The translations under genes and the position numbers were made by a program. The notes below the pieces were generated by a model, which searched no databases, had not been told where the DNA came from, and saw only the letters and a list, made by a program, of their open reading frames with translations. From positions 147,123,744 through 147,187,743 of the forward strand of contig NC_081407.1 in the NCBI RefSeq assembly GCF_030272615.1: a DNA stretch of 64,000 bases. Direction: 5' to 3'. Source of the DNA: Cryptomeria japonica (lineage: Eukaryota; Streptophyta; Pinopsida; Cupressales; Cupressaceae). This document shows, piece after piece, positions 1 to 9,374 of the stretch (position 1 is the first letter of the stretch; each line of letters begins with the position of its first letter).

Positions 1-331
1 TTTGTCTCTAGCCTACTAAGTGTGAGGTTGGATAGGTTCTGAGATACCTTCTTTTCTTTATCCTATACGACCTGTTCCAATGTATCCTAGTTTTTGAAGA
101 ATGTTAAATCCTCTTCCATACTTTCCAGTGGGTATTCTGATATTGTTGATCTTTTGTTGGAATTCTTCATCCTTGTATAGCCACTGTAGCACATCTCTGT
201 CTTTTGTTTCTTTTGATAAGGTCCTAGCACTAACAAATGCTCCATCAAAATTTGAAAGATGCTTCACAATTGGTTGCTGTTTAGAGTTTGATGGTTTTCT
301 ATAGGACTTAGGAGAAAGTGGTAGTTGTGAT
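1..331 (-). pseudogene. Element C Gag-Pol continuation with G-patch-like motif
   Basis: On the minus strand this stretch continues the coding region of element C, which is interrupted at 331/19364 by the insertion of element A. The best block (267 down to 58) reads KHLSNFDGAFVSARTLSKE at its start and GRGFNILQKLGYIGTGRIG at its end. After an in-frame stop near 58-60 it continues as RKEGISEPIQPHT. The pattern (small glycine-rich start, LxKLGY, GxGxxG, then GIxxPI about eight residues later) matches a G-patch, a short RNA-binding and helicase-activating motif known in some retroelement polyproteins. It lies downstream of the protease of element C, where such a domain could sit. The window edge cuts the reading region, and pol proper would lie further left. 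Motif assignment is by eye. Confidence 0.5.
327..331. repeat. Target-site duplication of element A (left), GTGAT
   Basis: GTGAT immediately precedes the TGTTGGCAT start of the A 5' LTR and is repeated exactly at 19359-19363 after the end of the 3' LTR. This proves that 332-19358 went in as one Copia element which was later split by element B. Confidence 0.9.
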
Positions 332-1891
332 TGTTGGCATATGTGTAGAATATGTTGACATGATTATATTGTTTTGTCATTAATGTCAATATGCTGAAAG
401 AATGAACCGGTAATATGCTCAAGAGAGAATCGGTAATATGTTGAAGAGTGAACCGGTAATATGATGAAGAGTGAATAGGTTTATTGAAGTTAAGCAACTG
501 GCAAAGTGAACCGGTATAATGATGAGAACAAGTATATGTACAAAAGGTGAAGTGGTACATTTTTCCAATTGAACCGGTATATGGAATGTTTTCTATCAAG
601 GTTTAATATGGTATGACTACTGGTAGGTAGTCTTAGCTTCAGGGTTTCTGGTTGAAGTGTTTCGAGCTTGTGTGATTCAACTGATGGCATTGTGTGATGA
701 GTTAGCATTGTAATGGAGATAAGATCATGTTTCCACGCCAGCCTCGTACACGTGAAGGATCTTGTATGAAGGAGATTGATCCTATCTACCTCGGGAATGT
801 GCAAAGTCTATGAAAATGGTGGAGAATGCATGATGGGTTATCACCTCTAAGAAGCGGTGAAGAACAAATGATGGAGAATGTCTTGAGATCTATTCAAGAC
901 CAGTGTATTCAAATGCACAGTGTTCAATGGTCAAGATTGAACTGACTGAATTGCTCAACCTAAATGTTTAGGGTTTAGGGTTTATGTTACCAACCTATCT
1001 ATTTCCTATAAGGTCGATGTTGTGTTTCATGTTGAAGTTGTTGGCAAATGTTGTGTGTGTATCTAAGTGCTAAGATATGTGATTCTTGCTAGACCAAATA
1101 AGAGGGTTGATACCTATGAAGTGTGTATGCAGAAGAATAGAACTAAAGTGGGTCTGCATTGGCATTGAGTGTTATTACCAGATCATTGTAATACCTGTTG
1201 ATCTCTAATCACTTCAATAGTTGGAAAATCCCTTAATAGGGTAGCTTTAACCAACTTGCTATAAATCCTTTAACAGGGTGACTCAAAGACATTGAGTTCA
1301 TAAAATCCTCTAATAAGGTAACCCTTAATAGGGTTTAACCCTTAACTAGGTATTCTAGCCATCCCTTAACTGGGTGATCCCTAGTAGGATCGGTTCCTAA
1401 CAGAACCTGTTGTAACAGTCTTTAACCAGACTAGGCTCCTAACATAGTGAACTTCTAAAGAGTTCAAAAATAGCTTGTGGGTATTCATCCCCACCGTGGT
1501 TTTTCCCAGTTGGGTTTCCACGTGAAAAATATGCATGTCATATATGATGTCTTTTTCATGTGATTCTTTATTGTTTTCTGTCAAGCAGCGAATCATGTTG
1601 ATCTAGCAAGTTATTATATTTTCTAATGATAGATTACCTATCTATGCACAAGGATAATATGGAAATGAGGGTGTAGGTTGTGTAGTAAGATAAGTGTTTC
1701 TGGTTTATATCTTTCATAGTCTCATTGTGCTTGATTGGTAGTAATTTGGTTTATGACCAGTGTTAGTGATTGCCAGTCAAGTTCACTATTTGTAGTCAAA
1801 CCAGTTCAGGAAAAGTTTTTATACCTATACTGATTCACCTCCTCTCCTCTCAATACAGGTTTGGTACTCATTGTTCATCATTGTGTTATCA
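332..1891 (+). repeat. 5' LTR of Copia element A
   Basis: 1560 bp, TG...CA ended, followed two bases later by the primer-binding site. It matches 6294-7295 plus 18811-19358. The U3 part holds a tandem run of units of about 25 bp around 'GTGAACCGGTAATATG' (about 395-530). The middle holds a telomere-like TTTAGGGTTTAGGG and a TATA-like CCTATAAGG at 1006-1014. The downstream part has an array of short CCCTTAA..AGGGT units (about 1230-1440), a CCCCACCGTGG stem (1489-1499) and a CT-rich tract just before the end (1847-1856). The 5' copy has about 15 bp more than the 3' copy in the CCCTTAA array near 1335. Confidence 0.92.
967..984 (+). promoter_or_regulatory. Telo-box-like repeat in the A LTR
   Basis: TTTAGGGTTTAGGGTTTA is two and a half plant telomere units. 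It lies about 25 bp upstream of a TATA-like CCTATAAGG. The same block is in the 3' LTR near 6930 and, reversed, in the LTR of H near 48668. Telo-boxes occur in plant promoters, so a role in LTR transcription is plausible but not shown. Confidence 0.45.
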
Positions 1892-1893
1892 AT

Positions 1894-1905
1894 TGGTATC
1901 AGAGC
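1894..1905 (+). other. Primer-binding site of element A (initiator Met tRNA type)
   Basis: TGGTATCAGAGC begins two bases after the CA end of the 5' LTR. It is the standard plant LTR-retrotransposon site complementary to the 3' end of initiator methionine tRNA. Confidence 0.92.
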
Positions 1906-1962
1906 ATTCTCTAGGTCCTCTGCTTTGTAAGCTTAACCACTTGAGGGGGAGATCCTATTGTA

Positions 1963-2982
1963 ATGATGAAGAGGGAAGGTCCAAAGTTCAACAAAGATAA
2001 CTTTAAAATATGGAAGGACAGAATGAAGATATACATCAGAAGCATGGGTGCTCAACATTGGAGCTATGTTGAGAATGTTTATGTTATCCCTACGGGTACT
2101 CTCACCAATGACAAAAAGAGAGAGATTCAGGAGAATGGGCAAGTCATGGAAGCCCTAATTAGCAGTTTATCTGACATTGAGTTTATTGATGTCCAGGATA
2201 AAGAAAATCCCAAAGAAGTATGGGATACTCTTGAGAATATCTATGGCGGTGATGAGCATGTGAAACAAGCTAAGGAAGAAAGCCTTAGAGGAAAGTTTGA
2301 AGACATGCAGATGGTTGAAGGAGAGACCATTAAACAATATGGAATAAGAATCAAAACTGTTGTTGGAGATATCAAGAGTTCAAGTGGTAAAATGGAAGAT
2401 TCCACTATTGCTAGCAAACTTTTGAGATCCTTATTACTAGTCTATATAATAAGGGTTGCTGCTATTCAAGAGTTGAGGTCAATAAACAATACTAAGGTGT
2501 TCCTAGACTCCATCATCGCAAAGTTGACAGCCTCTAAGCTAAATAGCTTTGATGGTAGTGTTCAGAAGACTGAATCACCCTTTAGAGCATCTGCTACACC
2601 ATCTAGAAAAGACAAAGAAGCTAGTACTAGTGGCGAACCAAGATAGAGAAGAGAGATGTATGATGAGGAGATCCTAATGGAATTTGAAGCTCTTCTTGCC
2701 AAGAGACTTCCAAAGGGAACCAGTAAATATAGAGGTAAGATTCCTTTGAAATGCTTCTCTTGTAATCGGATAGGACACATTGCTGTAAACTGTCCTAATG
2801 GTGATAGTAAGGACAAACCGGAAAAGTTCAAGAAGTTCAAAGGAGGAAACCAAATAAACTATTTTGTAGCAGTTGATGAAGGTGTCACTGATGAGGAATC
2901 TAAAGATGAAGAAAATGAGGATATTGTGTTTGTAGTAGTCAAGGAAGATGTGTCAGACAAGAAGGCCCTTGTCTCCCGCTTT
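1963..2982 (+). pseudogene. Element A gag (UBN2-type Gag with zinc knuckle)
   Basis: Encodes the structural Gag of the Copia particle. It starts at an ATG 57 bp after the primer site and runs open to 2643, where an in-frame TAG (2644-2646) interrupts it. It resumes as REMYDEEILMEFEALLAKR. The N-terminal part (FKIWKDRMKIYIRSMG, then VWDTLENIYGG and IKQYGIRIK) fits the plant Copia Gag family. A CCHC knuckle CFSCNRIGHIAVNC lies at 2752-2793, followed by a lysine- and acid-rich stretch. Gag binds and packages element RNA. The matching region of H is readable through the stop position, so the stop is a mutation and not a programmed boundary. Confidence 0.85.
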
Positions 2983-4260
2983 GATAATTCCAATGAGTCG
3001 ATTATTGATAGTGGTTGTTCTCACCATATGACTGGTGACCGGAGTAAGTTTCTTTCTCTGGAAGACTATGATGGTGGTGTGGTTCATTTTGGCAATGATG
3101 CACCATGTATGGTCAAAGCCAGAGGGTCCATCTCTCTTAATGGAAAGAGCAGTGCTGACAATGTGTATTGGGCAGAAGGTCTAAGGCACAACCTTTTGAG
3201 TGTTTCTCAACTGAATAATAATGGACTCACTCTAGAATTCAAAAATGGAGCGTGCAAAATCAAAGGAAAGAGTGGTGAATTGATGGCTACTGGTATGCAG
3301 ACCAAAGGTAACCTATTTCAGTTAAATGCTAATGTTAGTACATGTCTTGTGGCTAAGTTTGAAGATAGCTGGATATGGCATAGGAGACTCTGCAATGTAA
3401 ACTTTGACAATATTATGAAGGCCAGTAAGATCAAGGCAGTTAGAGGATTGCCAGTGGTGAGCAAACCAGAAAATCTTTTGTGCAGAGAGTGTCAACTGGG
3501 GAAAATGTCTTCCTCAACCTTCAAAGGTAAATCTTTCACTACAAACAATTTACTTGATCTTGTGCATATTGATTTGTGTGGTCCTATGAAAACTAGGAGT
3601 ATGCAGGGAGATTGGTATTTTATGATTCTTACAAATGATTGCTCAAGAATGAAGTGGGTCAAATTCCTAAAGGACAAGTCTGAAGCCTTTGGAAAGTTTA
3701 AAACTTTTAGAGCACTAGTAGAGAAGGAAAGTGGTAGAAGAATCAAATGTCTTAGAACTAATCAAGGAGGAGAATTCACTTCTGGTGAATTCAACAAATA
3801 TTGTGAAGAGAATGGCATCAAGAGGCAACTGTCTGCCCTCCAGACTCCATAGCAGAATGGCTTAGCTGAGAGGAACAACCAGACTATGGTTGAAGCGGCT
3901 AGAACTATGTTGATCCAAGGAAAGGTTGCTCACACCTTTTGGAGAGAAGCGGTGAGCACTGTAGTCTACATAATGAACCAGGTACTCATCAAGAAAGGAA
4001 AGGATAAGACTCCTTATGAGTACTAGACTGGTAAGATACTAGTGGTAAGCTACTTTAGAGTGTTTGGAAGTAAATGTTATATCAAGAGGAGTGAACATCA
4101 CAACAAGTTTGATGGTAAATGTGATGAGGGAATATTCCTAGGGTATTCCACAAAGAGCAAAGATGTTTCAACAATAGGACTCAGAGAATTGTTGAAAGCA
4201 TCAATGTTAGGGTTGATGAAAACTCTGAGAAACCTAAAGAAACTAGCAGAGATCATGTAG
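2983..4260 (+). pseudogene. Element A protease and integrase region
   Basis: The aspartic protease motif IIDSGCSHHMTGD lies at about 3001-3040. The GAG-pre-integrase zinc domain (WIWHRRLCNVNF ... LCRECQLGKM) lies at about 3370-3510. The integrase core starts at DLVHIDLCGPMKTRSMQGD (about 3553). The second catalytic position reads LRTNQGGEF (codon 3760-3762 is Asn). Copia integrases, including the related element H (LRNDQGGEF), have Asp there, so the enzyme would be inactive. An in-frame TAG at about 3850-3852 falls just before QNGLAERNNQT, which holds the catalytic Glu. A second TAG follows at 4024. Further stops and frame changes appear to 4260. Its job would be polyprotein cleavage and cDNA insertion. 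Confidence 0.85.
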
Positions 4261-6047
4261 GAGATGAACTGGTAGTAACCTTCTGGGAACCGGTCGCAAA
4301 TTAGCTCAGTACCAGTAATTGTGCTCCTACACCAGTGGATGTTGACGCTGATGAAGATGAGGATGAAGAAGAAAAGAAAGAGGAATCTATTAAGAATATA
4401 CCTAGGTATGTAAAACTCAATCATGATCCAAAGAAGATCATAGGAGATAAAGATGCATGAATTCTTACAAGAAGAAAGGTTAGAGAAAAATCATGTATGA
4501 TCTCTGAATTTGAGCCTAAATCATTGAAAGAGGCACATAAAGATGAAGACTGGGTCAAGGCAATGTAAGAAGAACTTGACCAGATAAAGAAGAATGGTAC
4601 ATGGTCTTTGGTACCCAGACTAGAGCATAAAAATGTCATTGGAACCAAATGGGTCTTCAAAAATAATCTAAATGAGGATGGCATAGTGGTAAGGAACAAA
4701 GCCAGACTAGTATGTAAAGGATATGCCCAAGAAGAAGGAGAAGACTATGGAGAAACCTTTGCTGCAGTAGCAAGATTGGAAGGAGTTTGTATGCTTCTTG
4801 CATATACAACTTTTAAAGGATTCAAGGTATACCAAATGGATGTAAAATCTGCATTTCTAAATGGAATACTTGAAGAGGAGGTGTATATAGAGCAACTAGA
4901 TGAGTTTGTCCTATGAAAAGATGGTGACATGGTGTGTAGGCTACATAAAGTCTTGTATGGTCTGAAACAAGCACCTAGAGCATGGTATGAATGCTTGCAC
5001 TCCCATCTTGTGAAGATTGGATTTGAAAGAACAAGTGAAGATAGCAATATCTACTTGAAATTAGAAGGAGACCAGATTCTGATATGTGAAGTATTTGTTG
5101 ATGACATAATCTTTGGTGGAGATGACAAGATGAGTCATGACTTTGCAGATGAGATGAAAAAGGAGTTTGAGATGTCACTCATAGGGGAGATTAAGTTCTT
5201 CATTGGATTGCAAATTCAGTAAATGAAAGATGGAATCTTTATTACTCAATCCAAGTATGTCAAAGAGGTGTTGAAGACTTTTGGCATGGAAGATAGCAAA
5301 CTGGTTGGTACACCAATGGTGACTGGTTGTAAACTATCAAAAGAGGATGACTCAACATTAGTAAATGAGAAGGAATACCGATCAATGATTGGTAAGTTGC
5401 ATTATGTAGTGCATAGCAAACTAGACATTGCACATGCAGTGGTTATTACCGCTCAGTTTCAGCAAAGCCCAAGATAATCCCACTTGGTAGAAATCAAGCG
5501 GATTCTTAGATATCTAAAGGGAACTATTGAATATGGATTATGGTATCCATATAATGATTATTTCAATCTAAAAGTGTTCACAGATGTTGATTGGACTGGT
5601 AATATGGATGACCGGAAGAGCACGACCGGTGGGGCATTCTTTCTTGGTGGTAGACTAGTCTCATGGATGAGTAAAAAGCAGAGTTGTATCTCTCAGTCTA
5701 TAGTAGAAGCGGAGTATGTTGCAACTTTTATGAACTGCACCGAGACTATTTGGATGAAGCATGTATTGAATGGCTTCAAATTTCCTATATCTGAGCCGGT
5801 AAGTATATTATGTGACAATACAAGTGCAATTAACATTTCCAAGAATCCAGTTTTACATGCTAGAACCAAGCACTTTGAACTCAAGTATCATTTCTTGAGG
5901 GAAAAGGTTTAGAACAAAGTGGTGGTATTGGAACATGTTTCTAGTAAGGAGCAACTAGCAGACATATTCACCAAGCCTCTATCGAAGGCTACTTTTACCC
6001 ATTTGAGAGGTGAATTAGGGGTGTTGCCCCTTCAAGAGGTAATCTAA
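4261..6047 (+). pseudogene. Element A reverse transcriptase and RNase H
   Basis: The RT begins near [17 protein letters not shown] (about 4632) and contains [29 protein letters not shown] and the catalytic FVDDIIFGG (Asp pair at 5100-5105). RNase H follows with VFTDVDWTGNMDDRKSTTG (about 5574) and SIVEAEYVA. The end SKEQLADIFTKPLSKA is typical of Copia pol, and the stop is TAA at 6045-6047. Lesions include stops at about 4566, 4914, 5220, 5475 and 5910. In life it would copy element RNA into DNA within the particle. The catalytic residues remain, but the frame is broken at least five times, so this copy is dead. Confidence 0.87.
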
Positions 6048-6281
6048 AGGTTTGTGCTCCACATCAGTCAGATCTTACTTTGCTATATCTTTTCAGGATT
6101 GATGTGTTGAAGGATGCTACTCCTCAGAGGGAGTAGCATAAGTGGAACAAGGAAGCATGTGCCTCCACTTTGGAATTGTTGTCAAAGGGTGAGAAGATGT
6201 GAAGTGGAAAAGATATCTACAATATTAACAGGAAGATGTGATGCAGAAAGAGAGATATCTTTGTATATTGCCATCAATGCC
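6048..6281 (+). other. Element A 3' untranslated stretch
   Basis: Lies between the pol stop and the polypurine tract. It contains purine-rich runs such as CTCAGAGGGAGTAGC (6121-6135). No supported gene is present. Confidence 0.5.
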
Positions 6282-6293
6282 AAAGGGGAATAT
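6282..6293 (+). other. Polypurine tract of element A
   Basis: AAAGGGGAATAT abuts the TG start of the 3' LTR. Such a tract primes plus-strand cDNA synthesis. Confidence 0.75.
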
Positions 6294-7295
6294 TGTTGGC
6301 ATATGTGCAGAATATGTTGACATGATGATATTGTGTTGTCACTGATGTCAATATGCTGAAAGAGTGAACCGGTAATATTCTCAAGAGAGAACTGATAATA
6401 TGTTGAAGAGTGAACCGGTAATATGATGAAGAGCGAACAGGTTTATTGAAGTTAAGCAACTAGAAAAGTGAACCGGTATAATGATGAGAACCGCTATATG
6501 TGCAAAAGGTGAAGCGGTACGTTCGTCCAAGTGAACTAGTATATGGAATGTTTTCTATCAAGGTTTAATATGGTATGACTACTGATTGGTAGTCTCAGCT
6601 TCAAGGTTTCTGGTTGAATTGTTTCGAGCCTATGTGATTCAACCGATGGCATTGTGTGATGAGTTAGCATTGTAATGGAGATAAGATCATGTTGCCATGT
6701 TAGCCTCGCGCACGTGAAGGATCTTGCATGAAGGAGATTGATCCTATCTACCTCAGGAATGTGCGAAGTCTATGCAAATGGTGGAGAACGCGTGATGGGT
6801 TATCACCTCCAAGAAGCACTGAAGAATGAACGATGGAGAATGTCTTGAGATCTATTCAAGACCATTGTATTCAAATGCAAAGTGTTAAATGGTTAGGATT
6901 GAACCGACTGAATTGCTCAAAATAAATGTTTAGGGTTTAGGGTTTATGTTACTGACCTATCTGTTTCCTATAAGGTAGATGTTGTGTTTCATGTTGAAGT
7001 TGTTGGCAAATGTTGTGTGTGTATCTAAGTGCTAAGATCTGTGATTCTTGCTAGACTAGATAAGAGGGTTGATACCTGCAGAGTGTGTATGCAGAAGAAC
7101 GGAACTAAAGTAGGTCTGCATTGGTATTTAGTGCTATTACCAGATCATTGTAATACTCGTTGATCTCTAATCACTTCAATAGTTGGAAAATCCCTTAACA
7201 TGGTAGCTTTAACCAACTTGCTATAAATCCTTTAACAGGGTGACTCAAAGCCATTGAGTTCATAAAATCCTCTAATAAGGTAACCCTTAACCAAG
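6294..7295 (+). repeat. 3' LTR of element A, first part
   Basis: Matches 332 to about 1330 of the 5' LTR with scattered single-base changes. The last five bases (CCAAG, 7291-7295) are the left target duplication of element B, which splits this LTR. The rest follows at 18811. Confidence 0.9.
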
Positions 7296-8065
7296 CGTAT
7301 ATGGTGAAAATGGATAACATAATAACGATATTGAAAGGCTAAATGAATTCAACCACAAAACCCTAGCCTAACAACAACAAACATCCACCATAACATATGA
7401 AGGTTACCTAAGACAATGCAAATCAAATGAAATCACGAAGATTATACCATCACATGTCCAATAGGGTTTGGATCTCCATTCTTCCTATCTCCATTGATCT
7501 TGCTTGATATATTTGCTCTCAGATTTTATGTGCACAAGAGCTCAACAAAGAACAAAATGTGGTTGCAAGTAGGATCGCCTATGTTCAAAAGCGTAGTGTA
7601 GTCAAGTAGTCAACGGGGGGCTTGATAATGAAGGAAGCATCTCCTTATATAGAAGACACTATATGAAATGGAGGGATAAGATTGAGAGGTGTAAAAGGAG
7701 GTCGGCTATGATTAGAGGGTAGGTAAAAGAAATAATAAAATAATGAAAGGGGTAGGTAGTGTATGAGTTAAGAGATGAATGACATGTGTCATGGGTAGAA
7801 AAGGTTAATGACTTAATTAAATAAATAAAGATTTATTTAATTAATAGGAGTGAGATCAATTAAATAAATAAGATATTTATTTAATTTAGGAAAAGGATAA
7901 TTTAAATAAATAAATGTATTTATTTCAATGAGAAATGAGGCTAGAAGAGGATAAATGAATTAATTAAATAAATAGAGATTTATTTAATTAATAAAAGAAT
8001 TAAGCTTAGATAATTAAATAAATAAATATTTATTTAATTAGACATGACAATTTTAGGTGTCTACA
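7296..8065 (-). repeat. 3' LTR of element B (minus-strand sense)
   Basis: 770 bp, nearly the same as 18039-18810. In minus-strand sense it begins TGTAGACACC and ends ...CCATATACG (a mutated CA). Positions 7805-8040 hold a run of AT-only palindromes of the type ATTAAATAAATA..TATTTATTTAAT. A TATATAAGG on the minus strand lies at 7643-7651. Confidence 0.9.
7805..8040. repeat. Array of AT palindromes in the B LTR
   Basis: At least five imperfect inverted repeats of AATTAAATAAATA with its reverse complement, separated by short purine-rich spacers. They recur at 18550-18785 in the other LTR. In element sense they lie at the start of U3, upstream of the TATA box. Confidence 0.7.
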
Positions 8066-8085
8066 TTTTGCCCCTCTTTAAGACA
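8066..8085 (-). other. Polypurine tract of element B
   Basis: On the minus strand, AAAGAGGGGCAAAA lies directly before the TGTAGACACC start of the 3' LTR. This fixes the polarity of B. Confidence 0.8.
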
Positions 8086-8408
8086 ATGTGGCTTGTCGCG
8101 TTGTTTCAAAGAAGATAAGATGAACTGATACAAAGTTGCCCTAAGATGGGAATGATATGCCCCCTCGAGAGATTGGATGAAAATGTGTGAAAAGACCACA
8201 AACAATCTTTCAATAAGAAAGACGGGATAGAATGGACTGACCGGATAAAGTGACAGAGTCATGGGATAACGAAGACTGACACAGGAGACTAGGGCTAGGG
8301 TAGTCTATAAGATAGACCATGAGGGGAAAACATCCTCATTGTCATCCACACATCCAAGAGATCAGAGTGCAGAGCGAGATAGAGCAACAACAGTCAGCAT
8401 CGATAACA

Positions 8409-8805
8409 ATGGCTCACGGATTTGATCGCGTTCGCCAATTTCAGAGGCCAGTAGATGCAGGAGAGCTAGTAAGTACCACAAAACCTCCTTGTACTTTTTT
8501 GCATTTATTGTTGTCATTAATGCATGCTAGGTAATGCAATAAATGCGCGTTTATGTCAGGAAAGCATGTTTGTGTCCAAAAATTTGAATTTGTGTCTTCT
8601 AGGTCAAATCGACAGTTCTATGATGAACATACGCTGTCGATTGGATAAGCTGCTGAGAGGATACACTCAAGTAGGTCCTCTAGGGAAGACTAGGATAACA
8701 GATGGGGCTAGGATTGACAATTCTGTGATAGAACATACATTGCCAATTAGGAAACTACTCTAGAGGATTCACTCAAGCTTAGGCCCTAGGATAAGATAGA
8801 TCAAG
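8409..8805 (+). pseudogene. Exon-like remnants upstream of the plant mobile domain
   Basis: Plus strand, antisense to element B. ATG at 8409 opens a 20-codon block MAHGFDRVRQFQRPVDAGEL that ends at a strong donor GTAAGT (8469-8474). A possible acceptor CTTCTAG (8597-8603) leads into a block readable as SNRQFYDEHTLSIG. A related imperfect copy starts near 8703 (GACAATTCTGTGATAGAACAT). These blocks look like the N-terminal exons of a plant mobile domain gene. The frame across the proposed splices is not proven. Confidence 0.35.
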
Positions 8806-8806
8806 G

Positions 8807-9016
8807 CACTTTGTGATGAACAGTGAGTACTAAGATATAGTACTTTGTGATGAACATGGAGTACTAAAATATGAGTAGCACTTTGTGATGAATAGTGACT
8901 ACAAATGTGAGAAGCACTTTGTGATGAATAGGGAGTGCCAAACACGTAGTATTTTTTGATGAACAAGGAGTACCACTAGGATAGAAGCAACACTTTGTGA
9001 TGAATAGTGAGTGTCA
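8807..9016 (+). repeat. Six spaced copies of a CACTTTGTGATGAA unit
   Basis: The core CACTTTGTGATGAAYAGTGAGTRC occurs at 8807, about 8841, 8879, 8915, 8949 and 8991, 32-43 bp apart and progressively degenerate. The run sits between exon-like blocks of the antisense plant mobile domain remnant. Confidence 0.7.
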
Positions 9017-9051
9017 CTAGGACTGAGATGATTGATTTGTGTGACTGCAAG

Positions 9052-9374
9052 AGTATTTGCCTATGCTAGAGTCACGGGAGAGATTCCCATCGACTCAAAG
9101 GTTGCGACCTGAGTTGACAGCCAAGGATCGAGCTGCGATTGAGGCTATGGGATTGAGACATATTCTGTATGTGCCTGAGTTTCATGTGAACATGAGATTG
9201 CTGACTGTGCTGGCTGAGAGATGGCACTCAGAGACATGTACATTTCATTTGTCGATGGGTGAGATGACAGTCACCTTAGAGGATGTATACAGGATACTGA
9301 GGATATTGATCGATGGGGAACTGATTCTGTACAATCAAGACGGAGACAAGGATGCCCTTAGACAAGTGTTCTAG
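9052..9374 (+). pseudogene. Plant mobile domain (PMD) fragment, antisense to element B
   Basis: The open stretch after a possible acceptor at 9050-9051 encodes about 105 residues. It includes AAIEAMGLRHILYVPEFHVN, ALxERW-type LAERWHSETCTFHLSMGEM and TVTLEDVYRILRILIDGE. The W..ET.TFHL..GEMT.TLEDV...L.L.IDGE pattern is the signature of the plant mobile domain (MAIN/MAIL-like, 'aminotransferase-like'). This family has host members and transposon-carried members. The C-terminal part of the domain is missing after a stop at 9372-9374. The fragment lies between the integrase tail and 3' LTR of B on the opposite strand. Tat-branch elements are known to carry extra antisense ORFs at this place. No ATG opens the block, so it would need upstream exons. 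Confidence 0.75.

Noticed and set aside
966-985. Interstitial telomere repeat as a chromosome-fusion scar
   Set aside because: It is only two and a half units long and conserved inside LTRs of A and H, so it belongs to the element.
1963-6047. Endogenous pararetrovirus or plant virus copy
   Set aside because: The domain order gag-protease-integrase-RT-RNase H with LTRs, primer site and target duplications is that of Ty1/Copia; no movement or coat protein domain is seen.
8807-9016. CRISPR-like array (spaced repeats)
   Set aside because: The repeats are degenerate, there are no cas genes and the DNA is clearly plant. It is a tandem array in a retrotransposon.
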